Under the pieces are notes generated by a model, which worked only from the letters and a program-made list of their open reading frames with translations, had not been told where the DNA came from and searched no databases. Below are positions 30,265 to 37,105 of a stretch of 37,105 nt of DNA, piece by piece (position 1 is the first letter of the stretch; each line of letters begins with the position of its first letter). Position numbers and translations under genes: made by a program. Origin of the DNA: CAYQCE01 sp964415885. Lineage in GTDB: Bacteria; Zixibacteria; MSB-5A5; JAABVY01; JAHJOQ01. Location: contig CAYQCE010000032.1 in assembly GCA_964415885.1 (NCBI GenBank), positions 1 through 37,105 on the forward strand. The letters are read 5' to 3'.

Positions 30265-30504
30265 TTACGACAAAGTCTCGACCCTCTGAAGTAGTGTTGC
30301 GCGGGTCGAGTTGAGCTTCCGTGACGAAAACTTGACTCTCTGGAAAGCCTTCAAGTCTTTGATGAGCGCCCTGTAGAAACTCACCATCGATTTTAGGTTC
30401 TCGTCCTCTGAAAGTTCCATTTCGAATCTCGCTGTCTCTTTCTTTGACAGCTCACCGTCTATGAAACGGTTGATCATCTCATTACTGCGGCAGTTTTTGG
30501 GCAT
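30265..30504 (-). CDS. Putative anti-sigma factor-like protein
   Basis: This 79-residue protein is encoded 31 bases after the ECF sigma factor. The segment MINRFIDGELSKKETARFEM resembles the N-terminal zinc-finger helix of ZAS anti-sigma factors (DGEL motif). The usual His-x3-Cys-x2-Cys zinc ligands are missing; only one Cys (residue 5) is seen. No transmembrane helix is present, so it would be soluble. The remainder is helical and basic (LIKDLKAFQRVKFSSRKLN). It is most likely a minimal, non-membrane anti-sigma factor that holds the sigma factor inactive; evidence is context plus the DGEL motif. Confidence 0.65.
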   Translation of the reverse strand: MPKNCRSNEMINRFIDGELSKKETARFEMELSEDENLKSMVSFYRALIKDLKAFQRVKFSSRKLNSTRATLLQRVETLS

Positions 30505-30535
30505 AACTCAAGTCTCTGGTTGATCGGTTCAGGCT

Positions 30536-31096
30536 TTACATGTGCTCCTTCAGTCTTTCCTGCACTTTTTTGCGTGCGATATGCAGGTTCGAACGGACCG
30601 TCCCCTGCGGGCAGTCCATTATCTTTGCTATTTCGGCTTTGGGTAGACCATCGATGTCATGCAAAACCAGGGTCATCTGCTGCTTGGCCGGCAGATCGGC
30701 AACCGCCAGCCGCAGGGCGGCCCACATCTCGTTTCGTTCGACCTGACGATCGGGCTTGCTGAAAACATCCGACAGCTCAAGCTTGACCGAAACGGGAAGC
30801 TCGGTGTCATCGAGAGAGATATGCCGATTCGCGCGCTTTCTCTTTAAGTCTATCGCGTAGTTGGATGCTACCTTCAAGATGAAGCTCGCGAAACCGGATT
30901 TGTTCTTGATTCGCCCGATGTTCTTGTAAACCCTGAAAAATGTCTCCTGCATGACCTCCATCGCCTCGTCGGAATTGCCGAGTATCGAATAGGCTATTGC
31001 GAGTACCCGACGTTCAAAGGCTTTCACGATGACCTCGTATGCCTTCGTGTCGCCTTTCTTGCAGCGACCGATCGCCGCCTCCAACTCGCTTGACAT
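30536..31096 (-). CDS. ECF-family RNA polymerase sigma factor
   Basis: This 186-residue sigma-70 family protein has region 2 (AFERRVLAIAYSILGNSDEA, then MEVMQETFFRVYKNI) that binds core polymerase and the -10 element. A linker with RKRANRHISLDD follows. Region 4 (LPAKQQMTLVLHDIDGLPKA, then EIAKIMDCPQGTVRSNLHIA) has the helix-turn-helix for -35 recognition. Regions 1 and 3 are absent, as in ECF factors. It is followed by the anti-sigma-like gene and then the secreted dockerin gene, its likely regulon member (inference). The ribosome site GAGGGTGG lies before ATG 31096, and a near-consensus sigma-70 promoter lies about 120-150 bases upstream. Confidence 0.93.
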   Translation of the reverse strand: MSSELEAAIGRCKKGDTKAYEVIVKAFERRVLAIAYSILGNSDEAMEVMQETFFRVYKNIGRIKNKSGFASFILKVASNYAIDLKRKRANRHISLDDTELPVSVKLELSDVFSKPDRQVERNEMWAALRLAVADLPAKQQMTLVLHDIDGLPKAEIAKIMDCPQGTVRSNLHIARKKVQERLKEHM

Positions 31097-31215
31097 AACT
31101 TCACCACCCTCAGTGTTATGACGCGACGGGGCAAGATATGTTTAATCCATGAAATTGGGCTATATGTGGATACCGGGTAGGTTTGGGCAGAAAGCGGCAG
31201 CTTTCATCTATTTAT

Positions 31216-31244
31216 ACTATAGCTGAGCGCGATCTGTTTGTCAA
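31216..31244 (-). promoter_or_regulatory. Near-consensus sigma-70 promoter for the ECF sigma operon
   Basis: On the minus strand TTGACA (31239-31244, a perfect -35) is followed after exactly 17 bases by TATAGT (31216-31221, five of six -10 bases). Transcription would start near 31209 and give a leader of about 110 bases before the sigma gene. This points to housekeeping expression with control through the anti-sigma protein. Confidence 0.8.
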
Positions 31245-31377
31245 TAAATATCTGGGATTCCGGTGTTTCGTCGCAGGGGAGAGCGGAGCGTCTTAAATAC
31301 TCGTTTACATATCAAGATTTCGGGTTATCTTGATTACAGGGATGTAACAACGAGGCGGCTGATAGCCATCTGGTGTT

Positions 31378-31419
31378 CTGCCAGTTCCTGGCCCGCTTCA
31401 GCGGGATGTGAACTGGCAG
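31378..31419. repeat. Double hairpin CTGCCAGTTC/GAACTGGCAG
   Basis: A perfect 10-base outer stem (31378-31387 with 31410-31419) encloses a 6-base inner stem CCCGCT/AGCGGG (31392-31397 with 31400-31405). The two nested stems form an extended hairpin. Confidence 0.75.
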
Positions 31420-31474
31420 GCTCAGGGCGGAGTTCTTCAGTGGTTCTGCCATGTCGAGATTGTAGTAGCCGTCG

Positions 31475-31496
31475 CTCGAAAGTGTTGACTTTCGAG
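31475..31496. repeat. Palindrome CTCGAAAGT/ACTTTCGAG
   Basis: This is a perfect 9-base stem with a GTTG loop. It is one element of the palindrome array. Confidence 0.7.
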
Positions 31497-31526
31497 ACGT
31501 CGAAGCCGCGAGGGTTTTACGTTGTT

Positions 31527-31562
31527 CTTGCAGGTCTGCCGAAGGTAGGTGTGACCTGCAAG
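31527..31562. repeat. Inverted repeat CTTGCAGGTC/GACCTGCAAG
   Basis: This is a perfect 10-base stem with a 16-base loop. It is directly followed by CCTGCAGG, another short palindrome, at about 31565-31572. Confidence 0.7.
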
Positions 31563-31625
31563 TACCTGCAGGAAGGTCACTCGGTTCCGCCTATACGGAC
31601 GGCAAGACATTCCGGAACGATGACG

Positions 31626-31662
31626 ATTTCGTCGGGAAGGGGTTCCCGACGGCGCCTGGTCG
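31626..31662. repeat. Dispersed repeat with hairpin GTCGGGAA/TTCCCGAC
   Basis: It starts with the 16-base word identical to 9927-9942 and forms a perfect 8-base stem (31631-31638 with 31643-31650) around GGGG. CCTGGTCG follows at 31655-31662, as it does in the 9.9-kb copy. Confidence 0.78.
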
Positions 31663-31695
31663 GAGACTCACCTATTGCGTGAATGGCAGAAACCG

Positions 31696-31723
31696 CGCGG
31701 TCAGGAACCCTTTCCTGACCGCG
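31696..31723. repeat. Palindrome CGCGGTCAGGAA/TTCCTGACCGCG
   Basis: This is a perfect 12-base stem with a 4-base loop CCCT. A degenerate relative, GTCAGGA/TCCTGAC, lies at 36938-36960. Confidence 0.78.
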
Positions 31724-31796
31724 AAGATGGGCTCCCGTCTGCGGACTTGTTGAAAAAGGGCCGGTAGTAAGGTTCGGTCGGGTTTTGCCCGCCGAA

Positions 31797-31851
31797 GGCG
31801 TCTTTGACCTGACCGCCTGGTCCCGTAAACACCGGGGATTCGAAAGACGCC
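31797..31851. repeat. Wide inverted repeat GGCGTCTTT/AAAGACGCC
   Basis: A perfect 9-base inverted repeat (31797-31805 with 31843-31851) is separated by 37 bases. Confidence 0.55.
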
Positions 31852-31895
31852 AGATCACACGCTCCCGCCGAGGCGGCACCCCAAGACCTTTCGGA

Positions 31896-31926
31896 ACCCG
31901 CAAGGTTACCGGATCAACTTGCGGGT
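31896..31926. repeat. Inverted repeat ACCCGCAAG/CTTGCGGGT
   Basis: A perfect 9-base inverted repeat (31896-31904 with 31918-31926) has a 13-base loop. It is the last clear member of the array before the secreted protein gene. Confidence 0.65.
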
Positions 31927-32206
31927 CACACTCCCGGCAACAGCAGGAAGCAAGACCCACAGGAACTGATCGATCGCCGCGCGAAACCGATGTAACAATT
32001 TTGCCGCTCCAGCCTACTTCATCTGCTTTGTTTACCGGGAGCTCGATTGAACCGGAATGGTCATCCGGTTGTTTATCCAGAAGAGCCTAAACCGCTGTGC
32101 CGCAACTCCCGACACTCTAATTATGAGGCATTTATGGCTTGCGATGATAGAAGTATACAGTATCTTATTGTAAGGTACGAATCTTCAGTAAACTTACGGA
32201 GAAAAT

Positions 32207-34276
32207 ATGAATAGAGCACGCCCCTATGTGATCGCATCCACGATATTGGCGATCCTCGCGCTGACATCTATCTCTATGGCCGATGAAGCCGCGCAATACA
32301 AATCCGGCATCAACAGGACGACTCATCAGGCAGTCTCAATCTCTGTCAAGGACCTGCCATTTGAGAAAGACGTTCAGACAATCAAGCCGAACAGAATTAT
32401 TCGCAAGCACCCGCGACCGGGGCCACCGAGCGATGAGTATCTCGAGAGTCTCCAGAGGGAGGCGAATCTGAAGGGCGGGACCATCGTGCGCACAGACCCC
32501 GCCAACACTGACGGCTACCCGAACCGCCCACCCGGTGTGGTGAGTTCGTGCAACGAGTATCTCGGAATCTCTTCCACCGGCTGGAATCCTCCGGATCCGC
32601 ATGCCGCTGTCGGGATGAACCATGTCGTTGCGGTGGTCAACAGCTCGATAGCATTCTTCGACAAGGAGTATGGAGACCTGCTGTTCCAGACTTCCGCCAA
32701 CTCGTTCTTCTCGTCGGTGAATCCGCCATCGACTTTTATATTCGACCCAAAGGTCATATACGACAAATGGGAAGATCGATTCGTTATCCTGTATCTCTGC
32801 ACGAACGATGTCGACAAGTCATCGTATCTCGTTGCGGCGTCCAAGAGCGGCGACCCGACGGGCGAATGGTGGCTGTATGATCTCGATGCCTCGATGAACG
32901 GCACCGAGCCCGTCAATCACTGGCCGGACTATCCGGGTCTCGGATTTGACGCCGGCGATGCTGTGTACATCACATCGAATCAGTGGGATTTCACTTCGGG
33001 GTTTGCGTATTCCAAGATTCGAATCCTGAATAAGACCGGGCTGTACGACGGCTCGTTGACCGGATGGAACGACCTCTGGGATATGCGCTATCACGACAAC
33101 GACGTCGTATTCACGATCAAGCCGGCATACACGTTGAGCAATGATGCGGGCGGCGAATACTTGCTGAGCAACATTTGGTATGGTGCCCCGTTTACTACAT
33201 TCTGGAAGCTGACAAATCCGAATTCCGAGTCGCCGATTCTGACACTTCAGCCACAGGTCGATATGGTCGTGCCGTACACATTCCCTCCGAATCCCGAACA
33301 GGCGAACACTTCGACTCGCCTTGAACCGCTCGGACCTATGACACAAGATGTGTTCTACCGTCACGGAAAGCTATACACTGCGTTTTCGCAGGGATACAAT
33401 TTCGGCGAGCGTAATGTTGCCGCTCTGAGGATTCTGGGGATCGACACCGGAACCGCCGAGCTTTTCATCGATGAGATATACGGTGTGGAAGACAAGCACT
33501 ATTTCTTCCCGGCAATCGCCACAGACTATCAGGACAAGGTATTCGTAGCGTTCTCGCGTTCTGCAGCCAACGAATACGTCAGCATAAGATATGTCGAGAA
33601 CTACGTAGTAGATCAAACTTCCCACACCTTGCAAGCCGGATTCGGATCATTCGGCGGGGGCGCATCCGCGAGGTGGGGCGATTACGGCAGCATCTCTGTC
33701 GATCCGGACGACCGTTCTCTCTGGATTTTCCATGAGTGGCCGACCGCAAGCCATAACTGGTCGACATGGATCGGCAATGTGCCGGGCAACCCGAGACAAA
33801 CGACGCTCATATCCCCGGCTGACGCGCACACCGACAGCAACAAAGTTGTGACTTTCGAATGGGAGAATGTCGGCGAGGCGGACAGCTTCATTGTCCAGAT
33901 CGACACGGACGCTCTCTTTTCGGCACCGGATTATGAGTTCAAGGTAAGTGAGCCGACATTGACGGATTCGTTCTTTGTCGCCGGAACATACTACTACTGG
34001 CGCGTAGCAACGCTGAATCACTGCGGCGAATCGGCGTTCAGCGATTACAGGTCATTCAGGCTTTGTGACCCGATGCACGGTAACGCTGACGGTATCGCGG
34101 GAATCGACATTGATGATATTGTTTATCTGATCAATTTCGTTTTTGCAGGAGGAACTCCGCCGAATCCATATTACATGGGAGATAACAATTGCGATGACGA
34201 GGTCGACATCGATGACGTCGTCTACCTGATTACGTTTATATTCAGCAGCGGCCCGGAGCCGTGTAACAACTGCTGA
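32207..34276 (+). CDS. Large secreted protein with Ig-like domain and dockerin-type repeats
   Basis: This 689-residue exported protein has signal peptide (core VIASTILAILALTSISMA). The body (about 100-520) is beta-propeller-like, with recurrent strands such as AVGMNHVVAVVNSSIAFFD, DKWEDRFVILYLC, AGDAVYITSNQWDF and YQDKVFVAFSRSA. Next comes an FN3/Ig-type domain (about 530-620; LISPADAHTDSNKVVTFEWE, YYYWRVATLNHCGESAFSDY). The end has two dockerin-like repeats (GIDIDDIVYLINFVFAGG and VDIDDVVYLITFIFSSG) finishing GPEPCNNC. The dockerin pair is closely like that of the minus-strand protein at 27930, so both are likely displayed by one mechanism. The ribosome site GGAG lies 7 bases before ATG. It is convergent with the S74 protein. 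Function is unknown. Confidence 0.85.
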   Translation: MNRARPYVIASTILAILALTSISMADEAAQYKSGINRTTHQAVSISVKDLPFEKDVQTIKPNRIIRKHPRPGPPSDEYLESLQREANLKGGTIVRTDPANTDGYPNRPPGVVSSCNEYLGISSTGWNPPDPHAAVGMNHVVAVVNSSIAFFDKEYGDLLFQTSANSFFSSVNPPSTFIFDPKVIYDKWEDRFVILYLCTNDVDKSSYLVAASKSGDPTGEWWLYDLDASMNGTEPVNHWPDYPGLGFDAGDAVYITSNQWDFTSGFAYSKIRILNKTGLYDGSLTGWNDLWDMRYHDNDVVFTIKPAYTLSNDAGGEYLLSNIWYGAPFTTFWKLTNPNSESPILTLQPQVDMVVPYTFPPNPEQANTSTRLEPLGPMTQDVFYRHGKLYTAFSQGYNFGERNVAALRILGIDTGTAELFIDEIYGVEDKHYFFPAIATDYQDKVFVAFSRSAANEYVSIRYVENYVVDQTSHTLQAGFGSFGGGASARWGDYGSISVDPDDRSLWIFHEWPTASHNWSTWIGNVPGNPRQTTLISPADAHTDSNKVVTFEWENVGEADSFIVQIDTDALFSAPDYEFKVSEPTLTDSFFVAGTYYYWRVATLNHCGESAFSDYRSFRLCDPMHGNADGIAGIDIDDIVYLINFVFAGGTPPNPYYMGDNNCDDEVDIDDVVYLITFIFSSGPEPCNNC

Positions 34277-34303
34277 CAACCAAGCAATTGACTGCTGGTT
34301 CGG

Positions 34304-36676
34304 TTACTGTTCTCGGGCAGCCCTCTCCGCGGCCAGCTCTTCGACGACTTTCTGCAGATCGGCGACCTGAGTTTTCAGGTCGTCGATTTCTTTTGTCTTC
34401 TTGTGCAGTTCCTGTATCGCGATCAACGCCACGCCTGCCGGATCGACTGTAGATATCGACCTGTCATCCGCGCCGAGACCAAACGCACGACTGAATTCCT
34501 GCGCGGTCGGGCCGATATGACGAGCCCCGGGTGCTGACCGGTAACTCCAAGCCTTGATATCGAGACCCAGCAGCCGTGCCAGAATCTCCTCACCGTCGAC
34601 TGCGGTGAAATTCTCTTTCAGACTCGAATCGGAGGCGTTCGTCCATACACCCGAACTCGACAGGTACGCTCCCGTGGATGTGTTGATAAGGCGCGTCAGA
34701 TCATCGGGCGCTGTCTCCGACTGATTCGTGATATAGATACCGCCATCGGCACGCATCACGATCTGCTCATCTCTTCCCGTTGCAACGGTATCGGAATCAT
34801 AGAGAGCGTAATTGGCAGACAACACGAATGAGCTGATATGATTCGCGCGAGCGTTCCTGCCGATCGCGAAGCCATAGTCGCCGAGCACATGACAATTGCG
34901 GCCGCCCGGGATCGATGCGTACTTGCCGGAAGCCATGTTGTCGAGTCCTCCGCCGATCGCCGCCAACCCACCTTCTGCCTTGTTATTCTGGCCACCAAGA
35001 ATGGCTGCGCGGCTGCCGTCGGCCCGATTCGACTGTCCACCGCCAACAAAAGAATAGATGCCGGATGCAGTGTCGGCATATCCGCCGGCGACAGCAGCGG
35101 CGAGACGATTCGCGTGATTGTATGCGCCACCGCCGACACAGCTCCACTGGTCACCCGCGACGTTGCTTTGTCCGCCTGAAACGACGGCATGGGAGCCGAT
35201 CGCGGAATTCGAGGCTCCGCCCCCGACGACCGTGTATTGATTCAGCGCCTGATTGGAACCACCGCCGGTGACTGTCGAATAGTTGCCGGATGACTGATTG
35301 TTGTTGCCGAGCACCATGGAGAGTGTGCCGGAGTTGGTATTGCTCTGTCCCACGTTCAGTTTGCCGCCGGCAGTCAGATCGACAGATACCGACACATTCC
35401 CCTCGACCGAGAGTTTTTCTGTCGGATTGTCCGTACCTATCCCGACCGAGTCGCCGATTGATTCGAGTACTACGTGAGTTCCGCTCGCCTCCCATGTGAC
35501 ATCATCCATGGCAGCCGAAGTCTGCAAAGTACCGTCCGGAAATTTGTAACCGCCGGTGGTTGAGTGGATTGTGCCGGCCACCTCGAGCGCTTCTGCAGGG
35601 TCAGTTCCGATACCCACGCGGCCGTCCCGATAGACCACGAATGAATGCCCCTGACGGGCTCCATCGGTCGAGTCGACCGCAATCGCGGCACCATCGACAG
35701 ACTTGGTGATGCGCAGCGAGACATTGTCGGTTGCAGTATCGGCGATTTCGACTGATCCGCCGACAGCTATCTGATGAGCGACCCTGAGTCCGCCCTCCAC
35801 ATCGAGCTTCGCTTGCGGCGTCGATGTCCCGACTCCGACTGAGTCAGCGAGATTCTGCAGGCTGATCACGCGGCCGTAATCCATCCAGCCGCTCACGATT
35901 CCTACATTATCATGCCCGGGAGTCCAGGAGGAACCGTTCCATTTGATCACCTGCCCGGCAGAAGCGCTGTTCTGGTTCAGGTCGATGAAAAGAATCGAAG
36001 CGTCGGCGATTTTGGAGGAATCGACCGCACCATCGGCAAGCTTATCCGATGATACCGCCGAATTCTCCAGCTCGGCTGTCCCTACCGCACCATCCTCGAT
36101 CTTATCGGAAGTCACTGCATTCGCTGCGATTTCGCCGCTCTGGATTGCTCCGTCTAAGATATGCTCCGAGTCGACCGCATCCTGATCCAGCTTGGCAGTC
36201 GTAACCGCTCGGTCGGCGATTTTCGATTCGGTGACCGAGCCGTCGGGGATGTCCGCCGCAATCTCAGCCGAGTCCGACACGGCCGAAACGAACGAGTACG
36301 GCACCGCGACCAGAAGCGTGCGCGGGTCAATCTCGCTGCCGTCGACAGTGAGGCTCAGGTAACGTGGTCCGGTTGCGAAGATATCACTCGGAATCGATAT
36401 GTTTGACCCGAGTCTCAGTGAGAAGAGACCGTCACTGATTATCACATCGGAATGCGTCTCCGACCAGAGCGAAATGCCGCCCGACTCGGAGTCGTATACT
36501 GCAGCGACGACTTCGACGGTATCATTGAGAGGCACGCCGCCGGAATCTGTTAGACGGCCCTGATAGGAGATTTGCCCGGGAATCTCAACCGCTGCGATCT
36601 GCGTTGAGGTCAAAGCAAGGACAGCAATCAGAAGACCCACTGCCGCACGGGCCCTCGGGATGGTACCAATTTTCAT
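34304..36676 (-). CDS. Surface protein with decapeptide and YadA-head-like repeats and peptidase S74 chaperone domain
   Basis: This 790-residue exported protein has a signal peptide (AAVGLLIAVLALTSTQIAA), then an N-terminal beta domain (31-135; ISYQGRLTDSGGVPLNDTV). Eight decapeptide repeats follow at 145-224. Phage-fibre-like segments with VGIGTDNPTEKLSVEGNV occur at about 280-430. Nine 15-residue repeats lie at 465-599 (pattern xYxxVxGGGxxNxAxG), like YadA-head beta-rolls. The C-terminal S74 intramolecular chaperone is at about 680-760 (SDSSLKENF with Ser/Lys dyad candidates Ser682 and Lys687; GPTAQEFSRAFGL), and a coiled coil ends the chain. S74 domains trimerise and self-cleave in phage endosialidases and some bacterial fibres. 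The start is 36676 with AGGAG 7 bases upstream. It is a likely trimeric surface fibre. Confidence 0.88.
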   Translation of the reverse strand: MKIGTIPRARAAVGLLIAVLALTSTQIAAVEIPGQISYQGRLTDSGGVPLNDTVEVVAAVYDSESGGISLWSETHSDVIISDGLFSLRLGSNISIPSDIFATGPRYLSLTVDGSEIDPRTLLVAVPYSFVSAVSDSAEIAADIPDGSVTESKIADRAVTTAKLDQDAVDSEHILDGAIQSGEIAANAVTSDKIEDGAVGTAELENSAVSSDKLADGAVDSSKIADASILFIDLNQNSASAGQVIKWNGSSWTPGHDNVGIVSGWMDYGRVISLQNLADSVGVGTSTPQAKLDVEGGLRVAHQIAVGGSVEIADTATDNVSLRITKSVDGAAIAVDSTDGARQGHSFVVYRDGRVGIGTDPAEALEVAGTIHSTTGGYKFPDGTLQTSAAMDDVTWEASGTHVVLESIGDSVGIGTDNPTEKLSVEGNVSVSVDLTAGGKLNVGQSNTNSGTLSMVLGNNNQSSGNYSTVTGGGSNQALNQYTVVGGGASNSAIGSHAVVSGGQSNVAGDQWSCVGGGAYNHANRLAAAVAGGYADTASGIYSFVGGGQSNRADGSRAAILGGQNNKAEGGLAAIGGGLDNMASGKYASIPGGRNCHVLGDYGFAIGRNARANHISSFVLSANYALYDSDTVATGRDEQIVMRADGGIYITNQSETAPDDLTRLINTSTGAYLSSSGVWTNASDSSLKENFTAVDGEEILARLLGLDIKAWSYRSAPGARHIGPTAQEFSRAFGLGADDRSISTVDPAGVALIAIQELHKKTKEIDDLKTQVADLQKVVEELAAERAAREQ
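34880..35284 (-). repeat. Nine tandem 15-codon repeats within the S74 protein gene
   Basis: Translation gives nine consecutive blocks of exactly 15 residues (465-599), each with a central GG and Asn/Ala at fixed places (for example QYTVVGGGASNSAIG and IYSFVGGGQSNRADG). DNA identity between blocks is low, so the repeat is kept by protein structure and is not a recent duplication. Confidence 0.85.
36005..36244 (-). repeat. Eight tandem 10-codon repeats within the S74 protein gene
   Basis: Residues 145-224 split into eight blocks of exactly ten residues (DGSVTESKIA, DRAVTTAKLD, QDAVDSEHIL, DGAIQSGEIA and so on), with pattern D-G-A-V-x-S-x-K-I-x. Such repeats are common in fibre stalks of phage-like and bacterial surface proteins. 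Confidence 0.85.
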
Positions 36677-36937
36677 CTCGCCACTCCTGTGAGGTATATA
36701 TCGATATGTTATTTTCGAGCATGGCGCGAGTTGTCCTGGTGTGATATGACGCAAAATCGAGTGGAGTTCAGGGTGTATGCAGGCACCACTCAACCAATAA
36801 TTAGAATAATGAAAACGCCCAAAAAGTCAAGAACGGAAGACGGGCGGAAAATGATTGACGGGAGGAGGCGGGGTGGTTGGATTTCAATCGCTGAAAGAGA
36901 TCCATCGCTATACAGAAGAGCGAAAACAGCTTCGCAG

Positions 36938-36976
36938 GTCAGGATCCCTGTGCTCCTGACTCGCGCGAAAGCGCGA
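36938..36976. repeat. Two adjacent hairpins GTCAGGA/TCCTGAC and TCGCGC/GCGCGA
   Basis: GTCAGGA (36938-36944) pairs with TCCTGAC (36954-36960). Directly after, TCGCGC (36961-36966) pairs with GCGCGA (36971-36976) around GAAA. The first is a degenerate form of the 12-base palindrome at 31696-31723. Confidence 0.6.
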
Positions 36977-37052
36977 CAATCAGCGTTTCGACGGGTAGCG
37001 TGGCCCGGGTCTATTGGAGCCTGTTGAGAAAGTTCGTATCGCTGGAAAACCT

Positions 37053-37105
37053 GTCATCGCGAGGAATCCCGCGGAGGCGGAATGACGCGGCGATCTCATA
37101 GTCAG
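37053..37105. repeat. Dispersed repeat of the GTCATTGCGAGG type, cut by window edge
   Basis: GTCATCGCGAGG followed later by ATGACGCGGCGATCTCAT resembles the widespread intergenic repeat with core GTCATTGCGAGG...GCAATCTCA found in many uncultured bacterial genomes. The copy runs to the window edge and may be incomplete. Confidence 0.45.

Larger units (their letters stand above)
31245..32206. other. Gene-free region packed with palindromes
   Basis: About 960 bases lie between the sigma-operon promoter and the secreted protein at 32207. No convincing gene is present; open frames here are Arg/Ser/Pro-rich and cross the palindromes. At least seven inverted repeats of 8-12 bases lie in 31378-31926 (separate entries). 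The last 100 bases are AT-rich and must contain the promoter of the next gene. Confidence 0.75.
36677..37105. other. Intergenic end of the window with short repeats
   Basis: There is no convincing gene in these 429 bases; an open frame (36689-37027) is Arg-rich and crosses hairpins. The first 120 bases must contain the promoter of the S74 gene on the minus strand. The second half holds the hairpins listed separately. Confidence 0.6.

Noticed and set aside
31263..31682. Open frame of 139 codons in the palindrome region
   Set aside because: It is Arg- and Ser-rich, crosses four hairpins, and has no protein-like pattern.
31785..32090. Open frame of 101 codons upstream of the secreted protein
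   Set aside because: It crosses two inverted repeats, has the composition of translated non-coding DNA, and has no ribosome site.
32138..32166. TTGCGA/TATCTT as promoter of the secreted protein at 32207
   Set aside because: Spacing is acceptable (16) but both boxes are poor; not strong enough to annotate.
34880..35284. CRISPR-like regular repeats
   Set aside because: The period is 45 bases in frame with a coding sequence and low DNA identity. The regularity is at protein level (15-residue beta-roll repeats).
36689..37027. Open frame of 112 codons at the right end
   Set aside because: It overlaps the leader of the S74 gene and two hairpins and is Arg-rich with no domain.

Overview
The window (37,105 bases, moderately GC-rich) looks like a chromosomal segment of an uncultured Gram-negative bacterium of the FCB group. 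The best guess is a Zixibacteria-like lineage. The reasons are two large secreted proteins ending in paired dockerin-type repeats with DIDDVVYLI-like motifs, a PEP-CTERM protein, a lipoprotein, and abundant intergenic hairpin repeats. The lineage call is inference; no marker gene settles it.

Layout. 1-5.7 kb: the end of an unidentified gene, tRNA-Ala(TGC), then a tight operon of an MttB-family methyltransferase, a stand-alone MetH-type reactivation domain, a corrinoid protein and a homocysteine S-methyltransferase, followed by a DUF72 protein and a SAM methyltransferase. Together the first four form a plausible corrinoid route carrying methyl groups from a methylated amine to homocysteine, giving methionine. 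5.8-9.8 kb: 2-oxoglutarate dehydrogenase E2 then E1; the E2 has no visible peripheral-subunit-binding domain. 10.1-12.8 kb: class I fructose-bisphosphate aldolase and three small redox or stress proteins (ferritin-like, CMD/AhpD-like, free methionine sulfoxide reductase). 13.0-13.9 kb: an exported protein, closed by a hairpin.

14.4-27.3 kb: an HK97-type capsid module with portal, large terminase, zinc-containing prohead protease, probable decoration protein, major capsid protein, Asp-box propeller protein, connector-like protein, several small unknowns, two Sec-exported proteins and a holin-like protein. No integrase, repressor, replication, tape-measure, tail-sheath or lysozyme gene is seen. 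Two host-type exported proteins (PEP-CTERM and lipoprotein) lie antisense inside it. This is either a decayed or satellite prophage or a domesticated gene-transfer-agent-like particle.

27.3-37.1 kb: a CDP-alcohol phosphatidyltransferase, a secreted dockerin protein downstream of an ECF sigma/anti-sigma pair with a near-consensus housekeeping promoter, about 1.1 kb of intergenic DNA packed with palindromes, a second secreted dockerin protein, and a convergent surface protein with exact 10- and 15-residue repeats and a peptidase S74 self-cleaving chaperone domain. The window ends in further intergenic repeats. Intergenic repeats at 9.8-10.0 kb and 31.4-31.9 kb share an exact 16-base word and belong to one dispersed family.
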